A stretch of 64,000 nt of DNA from Cyclina sinensis (lineage: Eukaryota; Mollusca; Bivalvia; Venerida; Veneridae): positions 20,708,120 to 20,772,119 of the forward strand of contig JAAONU010000001.1 of NCBI GenBank assembly GCA_012932295.1. The letters run 5' to 3'. Shown one piece after another: positions 11,901 to 21,797 of this stretch; position 1 is the stretch's first letter, and each line of letters opens with the position of its first letter. The translations under genes were made by a program, and so were the position numbers. Below the pieces are notes generated by a model. That model was not told the DNA's origin. It saw only the letters and a program-made list of their open reading frames with translations, and searched no databases.

Positions 11901-14900
11901 TTTGTTTGCGTATAAGCTAGCTCCTGCTACAGAACTGAATCCGAATGATGGCTTCTTTACGGTATCAGTGTAAACTGGAACGAAGGTCTCTCTCGGTAGT
12001 GAAGGCTCCACCACTGGGTAAAATTTTTAAAAAATTTATTCAAACCATTTTTAAAAGTTTGCAATCTGGTGACTGTTTAAAATGTTCCGCGCTGGCATCT
12101 TGTCTTTCCCAGGAATTGATATTGATGCGACATTGAAAATAAATAACGATGTCCGCCTGATTAGTTCAGTGAAACCGACCCTGGCTAATTGATATTTGTC
12201 CGGCTATAGGTTCTTGGTACAGGAATCGAAGGTTTTGAGTCTGTTTTCATAATACTTCATCGTTTATCACGCCTGCATAATTCCATACATTCCATGGCTG
12301 TTGCCGACATTTCTCCTATTCATCGGAGAGACGAATGCTAATTACACAAACGTTTAGAGGAAAAAGCTATTGACTATTTAGTTAAGTTTTAAAAACAAAC
12401 ATATACTTACCAATTTGTCAGTTATAAAATGTCCTCTTTTACATTTAGCTCAGATTGTTTTTCAATGAACTGAAAGCGATTGTTCGGATTATTTCTTTTA
12501 TTCTGATCAGGGATGTGTCATTTACGCTACGGTATTTTCCCCAGACTCACCTAGCTTGTATTGTTTTGTAGTTAAGGTTGGATCGTTTACATCACGGAAA
12601 ATTCAAGTGACTCACCTAGCTTCCATTGTTTCCGAAATTTGAGTTTCGCCGTGACTTACCTTGCTTGTAATTTTTCGGAGTAAGAGTTGGGTCATGTGGA
12701 AACGTTTAAACGTGATAACCTCCTCATCTCGATACCCAATCCTAGTATCCAATACGCTCCTCATTGTTGGTGTACATTGTTGGTGTACATTCATAGGATA
12801 TCCCCCTATTGTTCATGTGGAGTCATGCGTTGAGCTGCAGGGCTGAAGCCATGATGGTAAACCTCTCGCACTATTTTAGTGTCTGATAATATCTTTATAT
12901 AAACAGGAGACTAAAATATGTTGCATGTCATTTCTGCTCGATTCAAGTATTTATGTCCACAATTGAAGTGAAATGAAGAAAAGAGTTCGACAAAAGATAA
13001 AAAATACCCGTATAATTCATGATATGTATTTGATCATTCTGAGTGACGTCAGCTGACTAATTTCACATCAGAAAAAAATGTCGTCTTACGTATATTGACA
13101 GGTCAGAATGCAGTGTATAGAAGAACTGATTTTTTTCAGGTATTGTTTTTTCAAATGGGCATCGCTGGAAAACTACTAGAACATTTACAATAAATACACT
13201 TAGATCATTTGGTTTTGGAAAGAGGTTGTTGGAAACAAAAATTCACGAGGAAATCGGAAAGCTCCTTAATGATTTCAGTAAACATGTAGGTGAACCATTC
13301 GACCCAAAGCTTATTTTAATGACGAGTTTCTGTAATGTTATTTGTTCCATCACTCTCGGCACCGACTATTCACATGACGATCCGGAATTTCAACATATTC
13401 TTAAGAACATAGAAACGTTTTTTGAAATTGCAAAACCAACTGGATTCCTACACTTTATGCCAGTACTGCGGTATTTACCAGGCGACTTCTTTGGCTTCAA
13501 GGCTTTTATGACCATTGATAAGGAAATTAACGATTTCTTTGACAAAAGGATAGAAGTTTGTAAGAAGAAGTACGATGAAAATGATATTGGTGATCTTATT
13601 TCGGCTTTTCTAAAAGAAATGAAGACGGTTAAACCAGAGAAAGCAGACTATTTTAAAGGTCTGTTATGCTTTGTTATACTTTTTCTGATATATTATTTAT
13701 GTAGAGTTAACCTTTACGTCATTACAGAAGCTCTCAAGTCAAGTTTGTCGTGGAACAGATTTCAGGACGACATGCTTTTATTTTGATTTCTTTTATCTTT
13801 GGTTGCTTGTATTTCAGGAACTCATGCTAAGAAATTATATTATAAGAAAACATTAATATTCATTATTGACACGCAAAAAGAAGCCTTTTTAACACAAAAC
13901 TGACAAATAGTGTTGGCTTTAGTTTGATGATTCGCATAAGTTATTCAGAAAAAAATAATCATACCCATTTTTGTATCTACATGTCATGAGTTTTTTTTTC
14001 TCAGAATTTGATCTGAATATTACCTTGAGCGATCTATTCAGCGCAGGAACGGAGACTTCCGCTACAACTACTCGATGGGCAATACTGTATCTCATAAGAT
14101 ATCCTGACTTACAGGAAAGAGTTGCAAATGAAATACTGGAGCATGTTGGCACCGAACGCTTACCTGTCAAGAAGGATAGAGAAGATCTTGTTTATACAGA
14201 AGCTTTCATCATGGAGACACTTAGACTTGGCAATTCAGTGATCAACGGCGTTCCTCGTACGCCGGCACACGATACAAAATTTAGAGGGTACACAATACCT
14301 AAAGGAGCTATTATTTTGCCAGATTTCGATTCTGTGCTGATGGATCCAGAAATCTGGACAAATCCTGAAGAGTTTAGGCCCGAACGTTTCATCAACGAAG
14401 AAGGGAAAGTCTTCAAACCTGATGGTTTCATTCCATTTTCTGTTGGTAAGGGTAATTATATATCTATTTTTTAAAAAAAGCAAACAAACGAACGATAAAA
14501 CTGTCGACTAATTCCAGCAGATTGTGTACAACTTTAAAAATATTGTATTTTGAAATCCAAAATGTTGTGTCTTTAGTTTATAAAAAAAATCCGAGACAAG
14601 AACAAACAGTAAGTTGCCTTCTAAAGCAGTTTTTTGTCTAATACTGATTTGTGTCATAAATATTAAAAACAGAGGCTGAACATCATAATATTTTGATATT
14701 TTTGAAAGCAGTAAATGACATGCTTTGGAATTTATAGCCGTTTTGACTATTTATATCTCTACATTTATGCATGGAAAGGCATCGCTTCATAAATTCACAG
14801 ACCAGGAGATACATGTATTAATAAATTCACAAATATCTTTTGGTCCGCACTATGATAAAACTTTGTTGTCTATTTCAAACTAAGAAATCATTCAGTATAG

Positions 14901-15189
14901 ATCACACGAGCCTTTAAATTTATTATTTATCGAAAAAATACGTAAAATATTTCGTTTTATGTACCATTATTAAGAAGTGAAACCTCTATTTCTATTCCCA
15001 GGACGTCGAAATTGTGCTGGTGAACAGTTTGCCAGAATGGAGCTATTCTTGTTCATCGCATCATTGGTACAGAAGTTCAGATTCTTTTCCCCGTCTGAGG
15101 ATCCTCTTGATATCAAACAATTGGATGGCGTTTTTGGCATCACGCATGCTCCCAAGCCGTTTGAAATTAAAGTTTTGTCCAGATACTGA
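8924..15189 (+). CDS. Cytochrome P450, CYP2 clan (P450-A), four coding exons
   Basis: Heme-thiolate monooxygenase, expected to be ER-anchored and to take electrons from cytochrome P450 reductase. Exons are 8924-9275, 13140-13658, 14005-14445 and 15002-15189, all with GT-AG junctions in phase 1, joining to 499 residues, a normal CYP2-clan length. An N-terminal membrane helix spans about residues 11-27, followed by the hinge PPGP (35-38). The C-helix WKTTR (127-131), I-helix AGTET (304-308), ExxR as E361/R364, PERF (416-419) and heme loop FSVGRRNCAG (435-444, Cys442 ligand) are all present, so it looks functional. The junction KGHG-IVFS matches the usual family sequence. AATAAA lies at 15200-15205. 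The frame stays open 42 codons past exon 2, but splicing restores the family sequence. Substrate and exact CYP family cannot be read from the sequence. Confidence 0.93.
9369..9725. repeat. Dispersed repeat within P450-A intron 1
   Basis: 'tattactgactttagaggac' to 'ttgcctgcagctaaacgtat' matches the repeat at 7290-7565. A minus-strand open frame at 9410-9724 (104 residues) covers it; it contains KRQCPEQETPEREQFEKDF but no domain I recognise. It could be a fragment of a transposon protein or chance. This segment starts exactly where similarity to P450-B intron 1 stops. Confidence 0.45.
9966..10188 (-). repeat. tRNA-derived SINE, minus orientation
   Basis: Read on the minus strand, it begins at 10188 with a tRNA-like head. 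The A-box-like phrase is 'gtgatccagtggtaacgcgc' and the B-box is 'cgagttcggtccc'. A conserved body follows ('gatgagacgttaaaccgagg', 'ggggtgctttctgtatcttg') and ends near 9966. A second copy lies on the + strand at about 39490-39695, sharing the head, the 'tacactgatc' region and the 'actttctgtatcttg' tail. It sits in the insertion found only in P450-A intron 1. Confidence 0.65.
10615..10815. repeat. Degenerate 'ctgctg' minisatellite
   Basis: Units of about 34 bp containing 'atgctgctgtttaaggacac' and 'gctcctgctggatatgctgc' alternate with 'tcgcttctgctgtatatgct', giving a roughly 68-bp higher-order pattern over about three cycles. It is within P450-A intron 1, in the segment absent from P450-B. 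Confidence 0.6.
10872..10899. repeat. Small perfect hairpin
   Basis: Arms tgccatataaa (10872-10882) and tttatatggca (10889-10899) are perfect complements around a 6-nt loop. Function unknown. Confidence 0.5.
11167..11270. repeat. Long hairpin (imperfect inverted repeat)
   Basis: The left arm 11167-11203 and right arm 11229-11270 pair over about 37-42 nt with few mismatches and a 25-nt loop. Shared blocks are 'agaataata', 'gtgtctta' and 'gtttatctgg' with their complements 'ccagataaac', 'taagacac' and 'tattattct'. It may be the remnant of a fold-back MITE. It is within P450-A intron 1. Confidence 0.7.
11271..12841. other. Remaining intron-1 insertion of P450-A
   Basis: No coding frame is supported. 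A weak approximately 75-bp repeat ('actcacctagctt') occurs at about 12545, 12610 and 12650. Similarity to P450-B intron 1 resumes at about 12842 with 'gaagccatgatggtaaac'. Confidence 0.45.
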
Positions 15190-15199
15190 TTGTTAAAAT

Positions 15200-15205
15200 A
15201 ATAAA
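15200..15205 (+). terminator. Poly(A) signal of P450-A
   Basis: A canonical AATAAA lies 11 nt after the P450-A stop codon. The equivalent position after P450-B reads 'aaaatgttatgg' and lacks the signal. Confidence 0.45.
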
Positions 15206-15209
15206 GATG

Positions 15210-16195
15210 CATAGCTGAACAATGATGCACTGATTTCGATAATTGATATTTTGTATAAAAATCATTGTGGAACGATGTTTTGATCTTACTGTTGTGCTTA
15301 CGCCAATTCATGTTTTGTTTTCCTCACCGAAGCACAGCACATGATTACATAGTGATAGCACAATCATAAATGGCGTAATACATTATATATGAAAACTTTC
15401 AAGAGTGCCCCACAAAAGCCTGATTCTCTGTTTAATATATAAAATTATCTTAGTTTATGTCTACTATTTCTAGCCTGTAACAGTATTGGTATAAGGGAAA
15501 TTTAGGATAATTCGTATGTTGCTGTTCCCAAACAGAATGAAAAAAATAATATATAAGTGATTTTGGACCTTTTTGGTCAAGCTACTATAACTTGTTATTT
15601 CGTGAAAATGCATTAACATGATGTAAAAATGTCTAGTGTATATATTTTCTGGCATTAAAAATCCGGATCTAAAATTTCATACAGCAACAATGAACATTGA
15701 AGTTCTAAGAGGTCACCTAGAACTGCCACATTAGAGAACAAAGAAAGAAACATTCATGTATTATTTTACGAGTCAAATAATGCACTCTTTCAAATTTATC
15801 AGTATTGTGCTCCGAATGACGACACTGGTGCAAAGAAATGAAAATTGTTCGTAAGTTATAGCAATTAACCTATTTATTCCTTGTATTACAGTTATCAAAA
15901 CCGTTTTACCTCTAATGGCCATGTTTTCTAGGATGTACAATGGACTCTAAAATTTGCTAAAGCGGTATCTTATTCATTTACTAACAAGGAAAACTACTTA
16001 GGACTTAAAATGTAACCTTGTCTTAAATTGATTGGAGAATCAAAATGTACATTGAAATTAGTGTCATATTTCCAAACTTTGTATTGATGAGTACTACAAC
16101 TTTATATAAATTTTATATATTTTTTTAAGAATTGGGGATTTTTTTCTCTCATTCAATCAGTGCAGCAAGTATTTATCTTTGCAATAAGTTAAGAC
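15210..16195. other. 3' flank of P450-A, paralogous to the P450-B flank
   Basis: Non-coding. Blocks at about 16025-16125 align with about 34895-34990 downstream of P450-B ('attggagaatcaaaatg' versus 'attagagaatcatatg'), so this belongs to the segmental duplication. Confidence 0.5.
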
Positions 16196-16204
16196 CACAA
16201 GTTA

Positions 16205-16900
16205 TGCCAGGTCACAAACGCAACCCACTCATTCATTGCTAGGAAAATTCTGAAAGGTTTGCAAAAGTTGGGCAGAACTGCGGACACCAGGTTGCCCATA
16301 ATACAGTCCATCCTCGCAAGTCTAGTTACATTCGTAAATCAAAGTATTCCGGATATTTATTCCAGGGATACACCTATTTCTGTCTTTCTGACAGCATTTC
16401 ATGATTTAATGTGCTCAGGAAAACTTGTGTGCAAAGATAGTACCAGTGCCTCAAAAGTGAAACAAAGGCAAGACCTACTCGTTTTACCTAGGAATACAGT
16501 CGAATCAAGCTTAAACATTTTTAAACTATGAAAAATAATCAGCCACTCATTATCACACTCTGTACGAATCGTCAAAATCATTTTTTTTCCAGTTCATGCA
16601 CTTAGAACATATGTCTGTCATTTCATTCATGCAACAGGACCATTCTTCCCCTTCAATTCAGGCTGTCCTGTGTCACATAGATTTGTAACTGGGCATCCCA
16701 AACAAGCAATACAATTTAGTGGTCTAGATCCTACTCTTTATCTCGGACACAGTTTTCGCATAGGTGCCGCCACTGAGGCAGCACGTAAGGGTATGTCAGA
16801 AAGTGCTATTCAACGGCTAGGAAGTTGAAATATTCTAATAGATATATCAGAATTAATGCCTTCAAATTTTGAATTGCCCAGCAATGCCACCGACACATTT
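16205..16900 (+). pseudogene. Tyrosine-recombinase retroelement relic (DIRS/Ngaro-like or Crypton)
   Basis: A + strand frame from about 16205 reads a recombinase-like helical region (GLQKLGRTADTRLPIIQSIL, then VFLTAFHDLMCSGKLVC) before breaking near 16530. Around 16735-16830 another frame reads GHSFRIGAATEAARKGMSES followed by AIQRLG. This contains the H-x-x-R signature of tyrosine recombinases. After a frame change at about 16830, NRYIRINAF provides a candidate catalytic tyrosine. Stops and frameshifts make it non-functional, and no RT/RNase H was found nearby, so DIRS/Ngaro cannot be separated from Crypton. It lies between P450-A and its paralogous downstream flank. Confidence 0.6.
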
Positions 16901-18448
16901 TATAAAATGCATGTATACGAGGTCAGCATTCGGCTGCTCTTATTTTAATTTGCACTCACAAATATAGATGTGTTTTGTACTTCGGTTTCCGAGATTGGCT
17001 GCATTGTAACCTGCAGTCTGTGCATCGAAATAAGTTTCAGTCTGTGTTTATTTGTCCATTTTACTGTTTGTATTGATAAGAGACCAGCATTTAGCTCCTC
17101 TTCTTGTGCTTACATATACAAACAATTTGACCTTTTACAAATGATAAGCATGCTACGTATGTTTTTTGTTCTTGAGGTCAACGTCTGGCTGCTCGCAATA
17201 TAGGGTATACATATCGGCCTGACGTATAACTAAAACATTTTGCTACTTATTACAAATATTTTATCTTTTGCGTAATTTTGCTTTTTCATCTTGTATAAAA
17301 GATACGTTTATTGAACAAAGGCCTTTTTACGCACCACCTTCACTTGTACATAAGTTATATACTGTATATTGACCATGATAAGCTTAATTCGTTCATGTTT
17401 GTTTAGTCATCTTGTATGAAAGATTTTATATCTATGGAAACCCAGCCAATCATAAATTTGATTTGTTCCATTCGTCATTTATCCTTCTAATAAATGACAT
17501 TAGCACAATTCAATTACTTGTTGCTTTTTTTGTTGTTGTTGCTTTTTTGTTTGTTTGTTTGGTTTTTGTTTTGTTTTTTTTTGTTCAGTAAATTTGCAAG
17601 TGTATATGAGCACAAGCTTGGAAATGGCATCACATTATGCGTTGCAATGGTTGAGTGTATACTATTAGATTACGCTTAAACCAAGCCAATATTCTATTTT
17701 TCTGAATATTTTGTTTTACACATGTCTTTTGTTATCATGATTATGTACCTATGATTTGTAATGGACCAGTGGTTTTTTCTTTTATATAAATAAACACTTT
17801 GCCATTTGGCATTTGTCATTATCCGCTTTTTATTTACATCATAATGGTTTTCTAATGAATTAAAATCATAAAAAATTTGAAGAACATGTCAGTAGTTATA
17901 ATCATTTCAGTCTTTGTCATAAGCTTATTTATTTTTGACAAATATGTTGCGAATACGTTACGAGGTATATTACGTGAATACGGTGCTATTTAACATTTTT
18001 AAGATGGGACTCGGTTACTTGTATTTTAAGCAATTTTAGTTATTGCTTTGGTAGCAAGAGCGATCCAACATGACCACCACAGTTCTGTTTAAAGACTTGT
18101 ATTTTAAGTAGAAAGGGTAAATATCTTTGCACCCATTTTAAAAAGATGTCATTTTTTCCTGAGAAACATCCATTAGTTCATTTATTTCCAAATCATCAAC
18201 AGTACATACAAAGTTTTGGTCTAAACCTGGCATTAATATTTCACTTTTATCCTACAGTTGTGATAAATGAAATTGATATGACATTTCAATTGGCCAACCA
18301 ATTTTTGTCAAAAATATCTGGATGAATTGATGATATCACTGCATATTTTATCCTTGACACATTTTGTGTCTAATAATGTTTCAGAAATTTAATTTTATTA
18401 ACCTTTACTTTATCCACCAAATTTCGACTTCCTTCTCTATCCGTTTAT
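16901..18448. other. Non-coding region with P450-flank homology
   Basis: A T/G-rich microsatellite (gtt/tttg runs) lies at about 17520-17585. The block 17750-17840 ('aatggaccagtggt', 'cattatccgctttttattta') aligns with 36018-36100 downstream of P450-B, marking another shared piece of the duplicated segment. No gene is supported. Confidence 0.5.
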
Positions 18449-18450
18449 TA

Positions 18451-20163
18451 TACCCCCACCACAAAATGTGAAGGGGGCTATAATGGATTCGCTTTGTCGC
18501 GTCCGTCCGTCGGTCGGTCGGTCCGTCCGTCCGTCCGTCGGTCGGTCGGTCCGTCTCCATTATCGTGTCCGCTCTATAAATCCTATACCAACTGAAGGCT
18601 TTTCTTCAAACTTGGCTGGAATGTTCACCTCAACAAGGGGATGTGCAGAACCCATGTTGCCCATGTGTCAGCTCAAGGTCAAGGTCACAATTGAAGGTCA
18701 AATATCAAACAGTCAAATATTAGACATTATGTCGTGTCCGCTCTGTAAGTCCTACACTAATTGAAAGATTTTCTTTAATCTGAGCTCAAATGTTCACCTC
18801 AACAAGAGGATGTGTAGAACCCATGTTACCCTTTTGCCAGCTTAAGGTCAAGGTCACACTTGAAGGTCAAAAATTTACTTAGAAAATATTCTTAAATTTT
18901 AACATGTATTTGAATATTTCTGAAACTAGACAACGTATGTGCTTGAAACTTAAAATATATATGAAGTGTCACAATTAGGATATGCAGGTCAAGTTTTATA
19001 ACTCTGTATTGCATTTTGACAAAGTTATGCCCCTTTTTAAGTCTTCAAGTTTACATACAATCAAATATTAGACAATATGTCGTGTCCGCTCTATAAATCC
19101 TATACTAATGGAAGAATTTTCTTCAAACTTTACTCAAATGTTCAACTCAACAAGGTTATGTGCAGAACCCATGTTACCTTTGTGCCGGCTTAAGGTCAAG
19201 GTCACACTTGAAGGTCAAAATTGACTTAGAAAATGTTCTTAAATTTTAACATGTACTTGAATATTTCTGAAACTAGCACAGGTATTTGCTTGAAACTGAA
19301 AAGATATATGAGGTATCACAAGTAAGATATGCAGGTCAAGTTTCATAACTCTGTATTGCATTTTGACAAAGTTATGCCCCTTTTTAAGTCTTTTAATTTT
19401 CTTACAATCAATACTAGACAATATGTCGTGTCCGCTCTATAAATTCTATACTAATGGAAGGATTTTCTTCAAACTTGACTCAAATGTTCACCCCAACTGG
19501 GCAATGTGCAGAACTCATCTTACCCTTTTGCCAGCTTAAGGTCAAGGCCACACTTGAAGGTAAAAAATTGACTTAGAATTTTTTCTGAAATTTTAACATG
19601 TAATTGAATATTTCTAAAACTAGAACAGATAATCATTTGAAACTTCAAATATATACGAAGTGTCGCAAGTAAGATATGCAGGTCAAGTTTCATAACTAAA
19701 AAAGTGGGGGGGGGATAACTTTGTATTGTATTTTGACAAAGTTAAGTCCATTTTCATGTCTTTAAATTTATTTACTATAATATTTCTTAAACCAGAACAG
19801 ATATTTACTTGAAACTTTAAATTTATATGAATGGTTACAAGCAAGCTCAGATGACGAAAATTCTACAATTCCATTGAATTATGACACAAGTTATGCCCCT
19901 TTTAGGCTTAGAAAATGTTCTGATATAACCATTAATACTTAAATGTTTCTGAAACTAGAACAGATATTCACGAAAATGAAAGGTTATTTGTAACTGTTTC
20001 GATCATGATTTGACAATATATATTTATACAATTACCTGTAAAATTTGTTTGTTTTTTTCACCAGAGATAATTTCTTTTTATGTATATGTAGTTGTGCCAC
20101 TAAAGTTATTCCCTTAACCACCTCTCCATGTTGTCTTCTGTCAAGGACATTGGTGGGGGTATG
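18451..20163. mobile_element. Non-autonomous DNA element with 345-bp internal tandem repeats
   Basis: Inverted ends 'ataccccc' + 'acca' at 18451 and 'tggtgggggtat' at 20152-20163 bound the element, and TA at each edge is compatible with a TA target site. Next to the left end is a GTCCGTCC/GTCGGTCG array (about 18498-18555). The body holds tandem units of about 345 bp, each starting near 'gtcgtgtccgctctataaat' (18563 diverged, 18733, 19079, 19423) and containing 'cttaaggtcaaggtcacact'. No transposase is encoded; the open frame at 18468-18764 translates repeat sequence. Confidence 0.65.
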
Positions 20164-20399
20164 AATCGCATTCAGCGATAGTTCTAGTTGTAAATGACTT
20201 TTGTTCATTTAAATCCTCGCAACTGTTTTCTTTTCTAAATGGGTTGTGGCGGCATAATAATATATATTAAATCGTTTACCAAATTCTCGAGATATTTCAG
20301 AGAGTTCATGTTTTGATATCTAATTATTAATTTAAACAGTAAACAAAGCTCGATGTAAGTTCATTATGATAATGCTCGATAAGTTTTTAAGTATTGTAA

Positions 20400-20640
20400 A
20401 TTCATATAGTCATTGCTGGAAAACGACACGTAATTACACAATTCTCTGGTATTCTTTGGGTACGAAACAAGTTCATTAAGAACGAAGAATCATAAGGAAG
20501 ATGCTAAGCTCCTTGGCAAGTTCATTAGACATGTAGGTGAACCATTTGAACCACGGTCTATATTGATGGCATGATTTTGTAATTTTATGTATTCATTTCG
20601 GCACCGACTACTCGCATTCATCTAATTTTGTAATTTTGTG
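20400..20640 (+). pseudogene. Relic of a P450 exon 2
   Basis: Collinear nucleotide matches to exon 2 of P450-A run through 'cattgctggaaaacgac' (20413), 'aagctcctt' (20505), 'gacatgtaggtgaaccattt' (20528) and 'cggcaccgacta' (20597). The CATGTAGGTGAACCA match shares the A-type rather than the B-type sequence (CATGAAGCTGAGCCA). Stops and small indels destroy the frame. It ends at about 20640, directly against the 5' end of the Tc1-like element. No other exons of this copy were found nearby. Confidence 0.75.
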
Positions 20641-20644
20641 AATA

Positions 20645-21797
20645 TACACTGCTTAAATTAATTAAAGGAGCGCAAATATGTTATGTCGTAAATTGCCCAC
20701 CATACTAGATATTCGCTGCAAATTTCGTTTGTACGTATCGACGGTCAATATCCTCAAGAAACCCGTGCTTCACAATAAATTTACAAAGCACGGATATTTT
20801 GTTTTTCTTTTTGTTGTGTAACCCCCAAATAAGATTTAGACTTTTGCATGTGTACAGTTTGTTCACGATAGCAGATTTGACAAAATGAATGTTTTAGTGC
20901 AACTTTTTACTGTATCTGCTCTTTCGACAATAGTCCAGGGTGTGCGACGTCATTTAGCAACTACTGATGTTGCTCGGGCGGTGCAGCTGATCGAAAATGG
21001 AATTACGTTACGTGAGGTGGCCACCATTCTAAACGTTTCTCGAAGCGTTGTTGCCAGGTTATGGAGTCGTTATCAGGAGACTGCAGAATTCACAAGAAGA
21101 CCTGGGCAATGTCGTTACCGCATTACAACACCTCGTCAGGACCGATATCTGAGAATTTTGGCTCTCAGAATTCGTCAGTGTACTGCTACTGGCATTGAAA
21201 TTGACTTCCCGCAAGCTACAGGAGTTCGTGTGTCTACTCAAACTGTGCGAAATCGTCTTCATGGAGATGGTTTGAATGCCAGTTGTTAGACCATATGCTG
21301 GTGCAATGGGTGAACCTTTTCGTTTAGTGCAAGATAATGCTCGAGCACACACTGAAAGAATCGTCCGGAACTTCTCTGATGATAAAGGTATTGAGGTCAT
21401 AGACTGTCCAGAGAGGTCTCCCGATCTTAACACTATACAGCATGTCTGGGACATGCTTTCTCCTAGACTTTCTTCGCGTTCGAACCCTGTGCAGAACGTC
21501 CGTGAGCTTTCTCATGCTCTTGTAGCAGAATGGGATGCCATACCACAGGATATGATCAGATGTGTCACCAGGAGCATGCCCAGACGATGCAGATAGTGCC
21601 TAAACGCCCGAGGGGGGAACACCCATTACTGACACTGATTATGAAACGTTTCCAGGCCTGAATCTGCTTTTACAGACATTGCTTGTTTTCCTGTAAGACC
21701 ACCATTTCAAAGTTAATTTGATAGTGGTTATATCCTGGACACTTTCTCTGTTAACGAGTGTAACAAATTGCACAGCAAATTAAAGGGATCTTGAGTA
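20645..21797 (+). mobile_element. Internally deleted Tc1-like (DD34E) transposon
   Basis: Candidate inverted ends begin 'tacactgcttaaat' at 20645 and finish 'ttgagta' at 21797, next to TA. The frame 20885-21289 encodes the N-terminal DNA-binding region (paired-like HTH, DVARAVQLIENGITLREVA, then SRSVVARLWSRYQETAEFTR). A second frame, 21276-21596, encodes the C-terminal part with the second catalytic Asp in QDNARAHT. The segment expected to carry the first catalytic Asp is missing, and the third acidic residue is changed (NTIQHVWD where the family has NPIEHVWD). The element is therefore dead. It is about 1.15 kb against about 1.6 kb usual. Minus-strand frames here are shadows. Confidence 0.82.

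Noticed and set aside
13226..13786. P450-A exon 2 as a separate intron-less gene
   Set aside because: Splicing at 13139/13140 and 13658/13659 in phase 1 restores the continuous CYP2-clan sequence, including WKTTR upstream of the first ATG.
18468..18764. 98-codon frame starting in the GTCCGTCGG array
   Set aside because: The SVGRSVRPSVGRSV peptide is a translation of tetranucleotide repeats inside a non-autonomous element.
21059..21454. 131-codon minus-strand frame
   Set aside because: It is antisense to the Tc1-like transposase and shows no domain of its own.
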